Source of the DNA: Candidatus Nitrotoga sp. CP45
Lineage (GTDB): Bacteria > Bacteroidota > Bacteroidia > Flavobacteriales > Flavobacteriaceae
Assembly: GCA_943329165.2 (NCBI GenBank)
Contig: CALQCV020000056.1
Span: forward strand, 1 to 9,732
Direction: 5' to 3'
Length of the DNA: 9,732 nt
A program made the translations under genes and the position numbers. Numbering within the stretch: position 1 is the stretch's first letter; every line of letters begins with the position of its first letter. Positions 1 to 7,272 of this stretch are shown here, one piece after another. The notes under the pieces were generated by a model. The model did no database searches and had not been told where the DNA came from. It saw nothing but the letters and a program-made list of their open reading frames with translations.

Positions 1-609
1 TCAATTGATTTGCCAAAATTAGAAGCGTTACAGTTATCAAAAGCACCTTCTAAAAACTGGAAAATTCTTTACAGCACCAAAGATTTTGGAGATGCCGGAA
101 CAAAAGTTCTTCGTGAAAAAATCAAAAAATTCATAGCCGATAGAAGTTTAAATAAATTCACAGTTTCTTTGGATATTTATACAATGACAGATAATTTTGT
201 AGTAATGCATGGTATGAATGTAGAGGACTTAGCAATTGGGGTTGCATCAATTTTGAAAGACTATAAAGATTATAAAGTGCAACAAAAACCTATAATAATT
301 TCGGCAGAAAATTATACGATAGTTCAAATTAAAAAGAATTTAGCCGAATTTTTAGCTGGAAATCTTCCAGAAACAGCAACACAACCAAATTGGGACGGAA
401 CTTTAGAAAGAGCACCAGAGCCAGTTCAGCCAAAACCAGTTGCAAATAATATTCAACAAGGGAAGCCATCTGAAGAAAACCCAAATGAGATTATGAAGGG
501 GAGAAATCAAAATGGAGGAGAACAAAAAGCAGATGGTCTAAATGGAATCGACCAAGAATTTAGTCCGCCACCATCACCAGGAGGAGAAAAATCAGGGAGA
601 AAAGGATAA
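1..609 (+). CDS. C-terminal part of a probable SprE/PorW-like gliding and type IX secretion protein (5' end outside window)
   Basis: The reading frame is open from the first base (S-I-D-L-P-K-L...), so the gene begins upstream and only the last 202 residues are visible. They start with a compact mixed alpha/beta segment (about residues 10-125: WKILYSTKDFGDAG, FTVSLDIYTMTDNFVVMHGM, then a basic amphipathic helix). A low-complexity tail rich in Pro, Gln, Asn and Gly follows, ending PPPSPGGEKSGRKG. I recognise this as the end of the large TPR lipoprotein SprE (PorW in Porphyromonas), required in flavobacteria for type IX secretion and gliding. That identification rests on the tail and on the neighbours (bactofilin, then atpZ), because the TPR region and lipoprotein signal are not in view. 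The stop lies 5 nt before the bactofilin start, implying cotranscription. It could instead be another TPR protein of the same synteny group. Confidence 0.7.
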   Translation, partial: SIDLPKLEALQLSKAPSKNWKILYSTKDFGDAGTKVLREKIKKFIADRSLNKFTVSLDIYTMTDNFVVMHGMNVEDLAIGVASILKDYKDYKVQQKPIIISAENYTIVQIKKNLAEFLAGNLPETATQPNWDGTLERAPEPVQPKPVANNIQQGKPSEENPNEIMKGRNQNGGEQKADGLNGIDQEFSPPPSPGGEKSGRKG

Positions 610-614
610 AAATC

Positions 615-1019
615 ATGTTTGAAAAAAGTCCAAAATCATACACCGATTTATTGGGAAAAACCAATAGAATTGTTGAAGGAACTACCATTACTGGCGATAT
701 TATTTCACCGGCAGATTTTCGTTTAGACGGACATTTGGTTGGCAATTTTCAATCCAAAGGAAAAATCGTAATCGGTCCCGCGGGCAGTGTAAAAGGCGAT
801 ATCATTTGTAAAAATGCCGACATCGAGGGAAATTTTGACGGAAAAATACAAGTCCAGGAAATCCTGAATGTGAAATCCAAAGCTCACATTCATGGTGAAG
901 TAATCTGCGGAAAACTATCGGTTGAACCAGGAGCCGAATTCAGCGCGTCATGTATAATGAAACCTCATGTAAAAAATATGATTACCGATGGAAAATCATC
1001 GGAAGAAATTACATCCTGA
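615..1019 (+). CDS. Bactofilin (polymer-forming cytoskeletal protein)
   Basis: This 134-residue protein has bactofilin-family (DUF583) architecture. A short N-terminal tail (MFEKSPKSYTDLLGKTNRIV) is followed, from about residue 20 to 112, by short beta-strand repeats with regularly spaced Gly and hydrophobic residues (EGTTITGDI, FRLDGHLVGNF, GKIVIGPAGSVKGDI, ADIEGNFDGKI, KAHIHGEVICGKLSVEPGA). These form the right-handed beta-helix that polymerises without nucleotide. A short polar tail closes it. The length is normal for the family. Bactofilins form membrane-associated filaments that scaffold envelope enzymes or shape the cell; the partner here is unknown. The start is well supported, since MFEK...SYTDLLGKTN is a usual flavobacterial bactofilin N-terminus, and an AAGGA tract at the end of the preceding gene lies about 8 nt before it. 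It is tightly packed between the SprE-like gene and atpZ, so it is probably cotranscribed. Confidence 0.9.
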   Translation: MFEKSPKSYTDLLGKTNRIVEGTTITGDIISPADFRLDGHLVGNFQSKGKIVIGPAGSVKGDIICKNADIEGNFDGKIQVQEILNVKSKAHIHGEVICGKLSVEPGAEFSASCIMKPHVKNMITDGKSSEEITS

Positions 1020-1022
1020 CTA

Positions 1023-1253
1023 ATGTTAAATAAGAACAAAAAACCAATGACTGCCTATGCAAGATATTCGAGCATCGGTATTCAAATGTTAGCCATAATT
1101 GGATTAGGAACTTTTGCCGGAGTTAAATTAGATGAAACGTATCCGAACAAAAACAATTTATTTACCGTTATTTTTTCGTTATTGTCAGTATTAATCGCAA
1201 TATTTTATGTTGTCAAAAGAATACTTGACATTGCTAAAGAAGAAAAAGAATGA
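1023..1253 (+). CDS. atpZ: AtpZ/AtpI-family small membrane protein linked to ATP synthase
   Basis: This is a 76-residue protein with two predicted membrane helices (about residues 17-36 and 45-66) and a basic N-terminus. The segment YARYSSIGIQMLAIIGLGTF, followed by AGVKLDE, is the AtpZ signature: a Gly-rich first helix ending in G-x-x-L-D. AtpZ proteins are encoded ahead of F-type ATP synthase operons in many bacteria. With AtpI they have been linked to c-ring or complex assembly and to Mg2+/Ca2+ supply. The gene starts 3 nt after the bactofilin stop and overlaps the next gene by ATGA, indicating translational coupling. A second in-frame ATG at codon 9 (MTAYARY) is an alternative start. No Shine-Dalgarno site helps decide between them. 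Confidence 0.83.
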   Translation: MLNKNKKPMTAYARYSSIGIQMLAIIGLGTFAGVKLDETYPNKNNLFTVIFSLLSVLIAIFYVVKRILDIAKEEKE

Positions 1254-1648
1254 AAGCATTTTTAAAGACTCAATTTCAGGTAGCGATTCAAAGTTTTTTA
1301 ATCACTTTGGTTTTGTTTTTTGTACATAACACTTTAATTTCGAATTTTATTCCGAAAGCATTATTGGTTCTTCCTTTATACACAATCTATCTTTTCCATC
1401 TTATTGTAACAACGGTCATTATTTTTATAGTAAGTTATAAAAAATCTCAAGGAAATGATAATGTATTCAACCTTTTTATTCTTTTTACCTTAATAAAAAT
1501 GCTGCTTGTAGTAGTGTTTTTACTTCCAGTTTTCCTATCAGATGTGAAAAATAAAAACTACGATGTGTTTAATTTTTTTATTCCATATTTTGCGTACTTG
1601 ACGTTTGAAGTTTATTCAATAACTAAAATGCTTAAAAAGCAGAACTAA
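1250..1648 (+). CDS. Four-helix membrane protein in the AtpI position (DUF6168-like, putative)
   Basis: This 132-residue, very hydrophobic basic protein has four likely membrane helices at about residues 10-29, 37-62, 72-96 and 106-125. I associate it with a flavobacterial family labelled DUF6168, from memory and not from a search. Its length and topology match AtpI. The charged spot in the third helix (FILFTLIKMLLVVVF) resembles the conserved Lys region of AtpI, but overall similarity to classical AtpI is not obvious by eye. It overlaps atpZ by 4 nt (ATGA) and precedes atpB, exactly where AtpI would sit. I infer an AtpI-like role in ATP synthase assembly or associated ion transport. A 118-nt gap with its own promoter separates it from atpB, so its expression may be partly independent of the main atp operon. 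Confidence 0.65.
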   Translation: MKAFLKTQFQVAIQSFLITLVLFFVHNTLISNFIPKALLVLPLYTIYLFHLIVTTVIIFIVSYKKSQGNDNVFNLFILFTLIKMLLVVVFLLPVFLSDVKNKNYDVFNFFIPYFAYLTFEVYSITKMLKKQN

Positions 1649-1698
1649 GCAGAAAAAAACTATATAAAAACAAGAAGCAAATTAAAGCAAAAATATTT

Positions 1699-1729
1699 TT
1701 GACATTTTGTTTTAATCTATGTACATTTG
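1699..1729 (+). promoter_or_regulatory. Bacteroidota-type promoter for the atpBEFHAG operon
   Basis: TTG at 1699-1701 is followed by a 20-nt spacer and TACATTTG at 1722-1729. This matches the flavobacterial consensus TTG - about 17-23 nt - TAnnTTTG, with a full match to the -7 element. Transcription would start near 1735, leaving a leader of about 30 nt before the atpB ATG. The site lies in the only sizeable gap of the first half of the window. I see no hairpin terminator between 1649 and 1698, so read-through from the upstream genes is possible. Confidence 0.72.
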
Positions 1730-1766
1730 CGCAAAATTTAGAGATAGGGTATAAATAACAATAAAA

Positions 1767-2849
1767 ATGAAATTAAGCAACCTCACAAGAGCCATTTATT
1801 CAATAATCTTTATACTTACCTCATTGCTTGGTCATGCTTCCGAATCTAAAGAAGCGCCTGAAAGCGAGAAGTTTGATGCTAAGGAAATGATAATGCATCA
1901 CGTAAAGGATGCGCATGCCTTTCACCTGTTTGATTGGAATGGAGAGCCTATTTCTTTGGAATTGCCAATTATACTTTATGCTAAAGGTTTGACTACTTTT
2001 TCATCCGGAGAATTCCACCATGATGATTCAGGAAAACATGTTGTTGAAAAAAACGGAAACAAATACGTTAAACTTCATGAAAAAATTTACCAGTTAAATG
2101 TTGGCGAAACAGAATTAAAGTTAAACGCAGAACACCACCCTGAAAATGCATTTTTACCCTACGACTTTTCCATAACAAGAAATGTTTTTATGATGTGGGT
2201 TTCTGTATTGGTACTTTTATTGGTGTTTATTGCTTCTGCAAGAAGATATAAAAACAAGGATTATCAAAAATCACTTGGAATCGCAGGTTTTGTTGAGCCA
2301 TTGATTTTATTCGTAAGAGACGAGATTGCAAGACCAATGATTGGAGAGAAAAGGTATAAAAAGTACATGCCCTATTTATTGACGGTTTTCTTCTTTATAT
2401 GGATTAATAATATATTTGGATTAATACCAATCCTTAACGGAGCGAACTTAAGCGGGAATATTGCTTTTACGATGGTGTTGGCAGTATTTACCTTTATCAT
2501 TACTACATTTAGTGGAAATAAGAATTACTGGAAACATATTTTCTGGATGCCTGGAGTTCCTGTTCCGATGAAAATATTTTTAATGCCGATTGAATTGATT
2601 GGAATTTTCACAAAGCCAATTTCATTAATGATTCGATTATTTGCTAACATTACAGCAGGGCACATCATCATTTTGGCATTGATGTCGTTAATTTTCATTT
2701 TTAAAAGTATCGCAGTTGCGCCGGTATCAGTAGCTTTTTCGCTATTCATTACTGTAATCGAAATTGTTGTAACAGCAATACAAGCATACATTTTCACAAT
2801 ATTGTCAGCCCTTTATTTCGGAATGGCTACAGAAGAAGAGCATCATTAA
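1767..2849 (+). CDS. atpB: F-type ATP synthase subunit a (Fo, proton half-channels)
   Basis: Subunit a forms the static proton channels next to the c-ring in the inner membrane. The C-terminal half (about residues 140-355) has the family helices. The essential Arg is R290 in ISLMIRLFANITAGH, and the last helix carries E332 and Q339 in IEIVVTAIQAYIFTIL. At 360 residues it is much longer than the 271 of E. coli. The extra N-terminus begins with a probable cleavable signal peptide (residues 1 to about 24, MKLSNL...LLGHA), followed by about 110 polar, His-rich residues (MHHVKDAHAFHLFDW, GEFHHDD, AEHH) expected outside the cytoplasm. Such an extension is usual in Bacteroidota and is not a fusion error. 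The protein ends EEEHH. As first gene after the promoter, its ATG lies about 30 nt from the predicted transcript start. Confidence 0.95.
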   Translation: MKLSNLTRAIYSIIFILTSLLGHASESKEAPESEKFDAKEMIMHHVKDAHAFHLFDWNGEPISLELPIILYAKGLTTFSSGEFHHDDSGKHVVEKNGNKYVKLHEKIYQLNVGETELKLNAEHHPENAFLPYDFSITRNVFMMWVSVLVLLLVFIASARRYKNKDYQKSLGIAGFVEPLILFVRDEIARPMIGEKRYKKYMPYLLTVFFFIWINNIFGLIPILNGANLSGNIAFTMVLAVFTFIITTFSGNKNYWKHIFWMPGVPVPMKIFLMPIELIGIFTKPISLMIRLFANITAGHIIILALMSLIFIFKSIAVAPVSVAFSLFITVIEIVVTAIQAYIFTILSALYFGMATEEEHH

Positions 2850-2853
2850 TTAA

Positions 2854-3078
<225 letters not shown>

Positions 3079-3097
3079 TCCAAAAAGAAAACAAGAG

Positions 3098-3132
3098 TAC
3101 AGTAGTAACGATTGGTTGCTACTGTATCTTTT
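3098..3132 (+). promoter_or_regulatory. Stem-loop between atpE and atpF (possible attenuator or mRNA-stabilising element)
   Basis: TACAGTAGTAAC at 3098-3109 pairs with GTTGCTACTGTA at 3115-3126 around the loop GATTG. That gives 12 consecutive pairs with a single T-G wobble. The sequence continues TCTTTT, a weak U tract. The hairpin lies 19 nt after the atpE stop and about 30 nt before the atpF ATG. A position just after the c-subunit gene suits a partial terminator, or a 3' barrier to exonucleases that raises c relative to the other subunits. The structure is read directly from the sequence; the function is inferred. Confidence 0.75.
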
Positions 3133-3157
3133 AAATTAATAAAAAAAACACAAAGAA

Positions 3158-3652
3158 ATGGATTTAGTAACACCCGGACTTGGACTAATATTTTGGTCAG
3201 TTCTTACTTTTTTATTTTTATTATTTATACTTAGAAAATTTGCCTGGAAACCTATTCTTGATGCCGTAAGCGAGAGAGAAGAAGGAATCAGAAATTCATT
3301 GCTTTCTGCTGAAAATGCTAAGAAAGAAATGCAAAATCTAAAATCAGACAATGAGAAATTATTGGCGGATGCAAGGTTAGAGCGTGATGCAATGATGAAG
3401 GATGCACGTGAAATTAAAGAAAAAATAATTTCAGATGCTAAAAATGAAGCACAGGTTCAAGGACAAAAAATGATTGAAATGGCTAAGGCTGCAATCAACA
3501 GTGAAAAAAATGCAGCAATGGCAGACTTGAAAAATCAAGTTTCTTCTCTATCCATAGAAATTGCAGAAAAAGTATTAAGAAGTGAATTAGCCGACAAAAA
3601 TTCTCAAACTAAATTGGTTGAGAAAATGTTGGGTGACGTTAAATTAAATTAA
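3158..3652 (+). CDS. atpF: F-type ATP synthase subunit b (peripheral stalk)
   Basis: At 164 residues this has the normal length and layout of subunit b. One N-terminal membrane helix (about residues 8-27, LGLIFWSVLTFLFLLFILRK) is followed by the family motif FAWKPILDAVSEREEGI. A long charged helix, about residues 35-150, then forms the right-handed coiled-coil stator. The protein links subunit a in the membrane to delta and alpha on F1. There is only one b gene, so a homodimer is expected rather than the b/b' pair of photosynthetic bacteria. It ends 5 nt before atpH. The larger gap on its 5' side holds the stem-loop after atpE. Confidence 0.95.
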   Translation: MDLVTPGLGLIFWSVLTFLFLLFILRKFAWKPILDAVSEREEGIRNSLLSAENAKKEMQNLKSDNEKLLADARLERDAMMKDAREIKEKIISDAKNEAQVQGQKMIEMAKAAINSEKNAAMADLKNQVSSLSIEIAEKVLRSELADKNSQTKLVEKMLGDVKLN

Positions 3653-3657
3653 TCGTT

Positions 3658-4185
3658 ATGTCAAGAGCTGCGATTAGATACGCGAAAGCAATTTTAGAAA
3701 CTGCGGTTTCAAGTGGGAAAGCCGATCTGGTAAATGAGGACATGAAATCTATCATCATTGTGGTTGACTCGAGTACTGATTTACAAGATTTTTTGGCAAG
3801 CCCAATAATTAAGTCAGATTTAAAAATGAATGCGTTGTCAGAAGTTTTTGGATCGGTTCAGGCCGAAACCAAATCACTTTTCAGATTGCTACAAGAAAAC
3901 AAAAGATTTGAAATAGTATTGGCTATCGCTACACAATACAAAGCTCAATTTGATCAAATGAATGGTGTTGAAGTGGCTAAAGTAACTACAGCTTTTCCTA
4001 TTACAGCTGAATTAGAAGCTCAGATTTTGGAAAAAGCAGCAACGATTTCAACTAAAAAATTAACCATTCAAAATGCAGTCGATCCTTCAATCATTGGCGG
4101 ATTTATTTTGAGAATAGGTGACAAACAATATAACGCTTCTGTGTCAAACAGATTGCAGGAATTAAAAAGAGAATTTAGTAACTAG
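3658..4185 (+). CDS. atpH: F-type ATP synthase subunit delta (stator cap on F1)
   Basis: This 175-residue protein has the two-part OSCP/delta organisation. The N-terminal helical domain (residues 1 to about 105) begins SRAAIRYAKAILETA, has the usual RYAKAIL box at 7-13 and contains LLQENKR (77-83). The C-terminal domain contains the family motif DPSIIGGFILRIGDKQYNAS (142-161) and ends with SNRLQELKREF. Delta ties the b dimer to the top of the alpha/beta hexamer, in the cytoplasm at the membrane. The length is typical. The gap to atpA is 23 nt of A/T-rich sequence with no visible signal. Confidence 0.95.
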   Translation: MSRAAIRYAKAILETAVSSGKADLVNEDMKSIIIVVDSSTDLQDFLASPIIKSDLKMNALSEVFGSVQAETKSLFRLLQENKRFEIVLAIATQYKAQFDQMNGVEVAKVTTAFPITAELEAQILEKAATISTKKLTIQNAVDPSIIGGFILRIGDKQYNASVSNRLQELKREFSN

Positions 4186-4208
4186 ATTACCATTAAAGAT
4201 ATATCAAA

Positions 4209-5783
4209 ATGGCAGAAATCAATCCAGCTGAAATTTCAGCAATATTAAAGAAACAATTATCTGGTTTTGAATCAGGTGCAACATTAGAAGAAGTAGGAAC
4301 TGTTCTTCAAGTAGGTGATGGTATTGCTCGTGTTTACGGCTTATCAAACGCTCAATACGGTGAGTTAGTTCAATTTGATAACGGATTGGAAGCTATCGTT
4401 TTGAACTTGGAGGAAGATAATGTTGGGGTTGTACTTTTAGGTCCATCTACAGGAATTAAAGAAGGATCTACAGTAAAAAGAACACAACGTATCGCTTCTC
4501 TAAAAGTTGGTGAAAAAATCGTAGGTCGTGTAGTAAATACCCTGGGAGAGCCAATCGATGGTAAAGGACCAATCGGTGGTGATTTATACGAAATGCCATT
4601 GGAAAGAAAAGCTCCTGGAGTTATTTTCCGTCAACCAGTTACCGAGCCGTTGCAAACAGGAATCAAATCTATCGATGCGATGATTCCGGTTGGAAGAGGA
4701 CAACGTGAACTTGTTATTGGTGACCGTCAAACTGGGAAAACTACAGTTTGTATCGATACCATCTTGAATCAAAAAGAATTTTACGATGCCGGGAAACCAG
4801 TATTCTGTATATATGTTGCTATCGGGCAAAAAGCTTCGACAGTGGCTGGAATTGCAAAAACATTAGAAGAAAAAGGAGCTATGGCTTATACTACAATTGT
4901 AGCTGCTAACGCTTCTGATCCAGCACCGATGCAGGTTTATGCGCCAATGGCCGGAGCTGCAATCGGAGAATATTTCAGAGATTCAGGTCGTCCTGCTTTG
5001 ATTATCTATGATGATTTATCAAAACAAGCAGTTGCTTACCGTGAGGTTTCTCTTTTGTTAAGAAGACCACCAGGTCGTGAAGCGTATCCTGGAGACGTAT
5101 TCTACCTACACTCTCGTTTATTAGAAAGAGCTTGTAAAGTAATTGCGGATGATGATATCGCAAAAAACATGAATGACTTACCAGATACATTGAAAGCAAT
5201 CGTAAAAGGTGGCGGTTCATTAACAGCTTTGCCAATCATTGAAACACAAGCGGGTGACGTTTCTGCCTATATTCCAACAAACGTAATCTCGATTACTGAT
5301 GGACAGATTTTCCTTGATGGGGATTTGTTTAACTCGGGAGTTCGTCCAGCAATTAACGTAGGTATTTCGGTATCTCGTGTTGGAGGTAATGCTCAGATTA
5401 AATCGATGAAGAAAGTAGCTGGTACCTTAAAATTAGACCAAGCACAATTCCGTGAATTGGAAGCGTTTGCAAAATTTGGTTCTGATTTAGATGCTGTTAC
5501 TTTAAATGTAATCGAGAAAGGAAGAAGAAACGTTGAAATTTTGAAACAAGCAGTTAACGATCCGTATACAGTTGAAGATCAAGTCGCCATTATCTATGCG
5601 GGTTCTATAAACTTGTTAAGAAACGTTCCTGTCAATAAAGTAAAAGAGTTCGAAAGAAGTTATATCGATTACTTAAATGCTAAGCATAGAGATGTTTTAG
5701 ATGCGCTTAAAGCAGGTAAATTGGATGACACTATTACTGATGTTTTACAAAAAGTAGCTAAAGAACTTTCAGCGAAATATTAA
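4209..5783 (+). CDS. atpA: F-type ATP synthase subunit alpha
   Basis: At 524 residues this is a complete alpha subunit. The N-terminal beta-barrel (about 25-95) is followed by the nucleotide-binding domain with Walker A GDRQTGKT at 171-178 and the Walker B region ALIIYDDLS (D268, D269). The catalytic-interface arginine is R390 in GISVSRVGG, and a C-terminal helical domain follows. Alpha alternates with beta in the F1 hexamer, binds nucleotide without turnover and supplies R390 to the beta active site. It is about 11 residues longer than the E. coli protein, mainly through a loop near 315-335 ([20 protein letters not shown]), which I believe is common in Bacteroidota. The start is clear ([17 protein letters not shown]). 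The 98-nt gap to atpG is unusually long for this operon and filled by a repeat. Confidence 0.98.
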   Translation: MAEINPAEISAILKKQLSGFESGATLEEVGTVLQVGDGIARVYGLSNAQYGELVQFDNGLEAIVLNLEEDNVGVVLLGPSTGIKEGSTVKRTQRIASLKVGEKIVGRVVNTLGEPIDGKGPIGGDLYEMPLERKAPGVIFRQPVTEPLQTGIKSIDAMIPVGRGQRELVIGDRQTGKTTVCIDTILNQKEFYDAGKPVFCIYVAIGQKASTVAGIAKTLEEKGAMAYTTIVAANASDPAPMQVYAPMAGAAIGEYFRDSGRPALIIYDDLSKQAVAYREVSLLLRRPPGREAYPGDVFYLHSRLLERACKVIADDDIAKNMNDLPDTLKAIVKGGGSLTALPIIETQAGDVSAYIPTNVISITDGQIFLDGDLFNSGVRPAINVGISVSRVGGNAQIKSMKKVAGTLKLDQAQFRELEAFAKFGSDLDAVTLNVIEKGRRNVEILKQAVNDPYTVEDQVAIIYAGSINLLRNVPVNKVKEFERSYIDYLNAKHRDVLDALKAGKLDDTITDVLQKVAKELSAKY

Positions 5784-5793
5784 TTAAATCAGA

Positions 5794-5873
5794 AGTCTTA
5801 AAGTCAAAAGTCCTAAAGTCAAAAGCTCGACTTTTTAAATACTTTCGACATTACGACTTTATGACATTAGACT
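5794..5873 (+). repeat. AGTC/GACT imperfect palindromic repeat between atpA and atpG
   Basis: The left arm has AGTC at 5794, 5802, 5809 and 5817, spaced 8, 7 and 8 nt with T/A-rich fillers. The right arm has GAC(T/A) at 5847, 5855, 5863 and 5870, spaced 8, 8 and 7 nt, so the arms mirror each other. Pairing segments include AGTC (5794-5797) with GACT (5870-5873), and TAAAGTC (5799-5805) with GACTTTA (5855-5861). An inner hairpin pairs AAAGTC (5815-5820) with GACTTT (5829-5834). From memory, AAGTC-rich strings of this kind recur between genes in Flavobacterium, so a dispersed non-coding repeat is likely. It lies inside the operon and would be transcribed, folding into a bulged stem just ahead of atpG. 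Confidence 0.75.
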
Positions 5874-5881
5874 AAAATATA

Positions 5882-6742
5882 ATGGCAAACTTAAAGGAAA
5901 TACGTAATCGGATTAGTTCAGTTTCATCTACGATGCAAATTACTTCGGCGATGAAAATGGTTTCTGCTGCAAAGCTGAAAAAAGCTCAGGATGCTATTAC
6001 AGCGTTGCGCCCTTATGCCGAAAAATTAACCGAACTTCTGCAGAATGTAAGCGCAACATTAGATAGTGATGCAGGTGGAGTTTACACAACACAGCGTGAA
6101 GCAAAAAAAGTTTTAATTGTAGCAATAACTTCGAACAGAGGTTTGGCTGGTGCATTTAATACAAACGTTATCAAGCAGGCAAAAGAAGTAGCAGGCACTT
6201 ATGCAGGAATGCAGGTTGATATATTTGCTATTGGTAAAAAAGGAAACGATGTTTTGAGAAAAACAAATAGCGTTATTGAGAACAGAAATGAGATATTTGA
6301 CCAACTAACGTATGATAATGTTGCTGCAATTGCTGATGAGCTGACAAAAAAATTCACTGTAGGAGAATATGATAAAATTGAATTAGTGTACAACCAGTTT
6401 AAAAATGCTGCAACACAAATTGTTCAGACAGAACAGTTTTTACCTTTAGCACCAATGGCTTCAGATGTTTCGGCTGCAACGGGTGATTATATCTTTGAAC
6501 CTTCAAAAGAAGAAATTGTGGTAGCGCTGATTCCAAAAATGCTTAAGACACAATTGTACAAAGCAATCAGGGATTCATTTGCATCAGAACATGGAGCACG
6601 TATGACAGCAATGCACAAAGCAACCGACAATGCCACCGAGTTGAGAAACCAATTGAAACTTACTTATAACAAAGCGCGTCAGGCAGCTATAACTAATGAG
6701 ATTTTAGAGATTGTTGGTGGAGCGGAAGCTTTGAAAGGATAA
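5882..6742 (+). CDS. atpG: F-type ATP synthase subunit gamma (central rotor shaft)
   Basis: This is a 286-residue, full-length gamma subunit. Both conserved ends are present. The N-terminal shaft helix is ANLKEIRNRISSVSSTMQIT followed by SAMKMVSAAKLKKAQ. The C-terminal helix contains HKATDNATELRNQL, then YNKARQAAITNEILEIVGG. The Rossmann-like middle domain starts near KVLIVAITSNRGLAGAFN. Gamma turns inside the alpha/beta hexamer and sits on the c-ring. It is the last gene of the cluster and is followed within 25 nt by a strong terminator. The epsilon and beta genes that often follow gamma in other phyla are not here. Confidence 0.97.
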   Translation: MANLKEIRNRISSVSSTMQITSAMKMVSAAKLKKAQDAITALRPYAEKLTELLQNVSATLDSDAGGVYTTQREAKKVLIVAITSNRGLAGAFNTNVIKQAKEVAGTYAGMQVDIFAIGKKGNDVLRKTNSVIENRNEIFDQLTYDNVAAIADELTKKFTVGEYDKIELVYNQFKNAATQIVQTEQFLPLAPMASDVSAATGDYIFEPSKEEIVVALIPKMLKTQLYKAIRDSFASEHGARMTAMHKATDNATELRNQLKLTYNKARQAAITNEILEIVGGAEALKG

Positions 6743-6763
6743 TTATAATTCAAAATATTTTTC

Positions 6764-6796
6764 AAAAAGAGTCAATTAACGTTGGCTCTTTTTTTT
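6764..6796 (+). terminator. Intrinsic terminator of the atp operon
   Basis: AAAAAGAGTCAA (6764-6775) pairs with TTGGCTCTTTTT (6782-6793) around the 6-nt loop TTAACG. The stem has 12 pairs with one wobble, and an unbroken T run extends to 6796. It lies 22 nt after the atpG stop. The A run on the other side gives it the shape of a bidirectional terminator, but no opposing gene is present. Confidence 0.9.
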
Positions 6797-6820
6797 ATTA
6801 AATTTAAATAAAAATCCATA

Positions 6821-7258
6821 ATGGAAATCAAAGAACTTACTTCGTTAGAAGAAATGTTGCCACAATTTGATTTGATGCATCTGATGTATAAAAAGATGAC
6901 TCATGAGATGTATAAATCCTTTTTGGAAGTTATGATTCCGAATAATTACTCTCAGGTGGTAGTTTTTGAAAATAACGAATGTATTGGCGTTACGGGAATT
7001 TGGTTTCAAACCAAACTTTGGTGTGGAAAAGCCTTGGAAATTGACAATTTTATTGTGCATCCCGAACATCGTTCTAAAGGGATTGGCAACATGATTTGCG
7101 ATTTTGTTGAGGCCAAAGCTAAAGCATTAGGATGCACCAATATTGTCTTAGATGCGTACACTACAAACTTTCCGGCACAACGATTTTACTACAATCAGGG
7201 ATTTGGTCCTAAAGGTTTTCATTTTGTCAAAATTTTAGACGAAAACGGCTTAACATAA
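6821..7258 (+). CDS. GNAT-family N-acetyltransferase, substrate unknown
   Basis: This 145-residue protein has the GNAT fold. The acetyl-CoA pyrophosphate loop is HRSKGIG at residues 83-89, after the strand LEIDNFIVHPE. The motif B region is NIVLDAYTTNFPAQRFYYNQGF, with the typical aromatic/Gly YNQGF at 124-128. The N-terminal half (about 1-45), which usually forms the substrate site, is not diagnostic. The enzyme would transfer acetyl from acetyl-CoA to an amine on a small molecule or protein. It follows the atp terminator, so it should be transcribed separately, but I see no convincing promoter in the 24 nt between terminator and ATG. Its stop lies 50 nt before the flippase start. No metabolic link to either neighbour is evident. 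Confidence 0.85.
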   Translation: MEIKELTSLEEMLPQFDLMHLMYKKMTHEMYKSFLEVMIPNNYSQVVVFENNECIGVTGIWFQTKLWCGKALEIDNFIVHPEHRSKGIGNMICDFVEAKAKALGCTNIVLDAYTTNFPAQRFYYNQGFGPKGFHFVKILDENGLT

Positions 7259-7272
7259 ACCAAAGAATTGGT

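Noticed and set aside
560..745. Hydrophobic 61-codon frame on the - strand across the SprE-like tail and the bactofilin start
   Set aside because: It is antisense to two supported genes, its hydrophobicity comes from reversed A-rich Lys codons, and no start signal is visible.
1767..2189. Gene fusion or misassembly at the 5' end of atpB
   Set aside because: The extension follows a plausible signal peptide, the frame is continuous, and long N-termini are usual for subunit a in Bacteroidota.
2525..2797. Open frame of 90 codons on the - strand inside atpB, and similar antisense frames elsewhere (for example 4584-4829, 5002-5235, 8821-9003, 9028-9255)
   Set aside because: They lie opposite strongly conserved genes, have no recognisable protein features or promoters, and are the kind of frame expected from A/T-rich codon use on the other strand.
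5794..5873. CRISPR-like short regularly spaced repeat
   Set aside because: The units are 4-7 nt with 7-8 nt periods and inverted arms. There are no 25-35 nt repeats with unique spacers and no cas genes.
6731..6763. Possible promoter for the GNAT gene (TTG, 22 nt, TATTTTTC)
   Set aside because: The -7 element has a mismatch at its key G, and transcription would begin inside the atp terminator stem, so it is unlikely to serve the GNAT gene.
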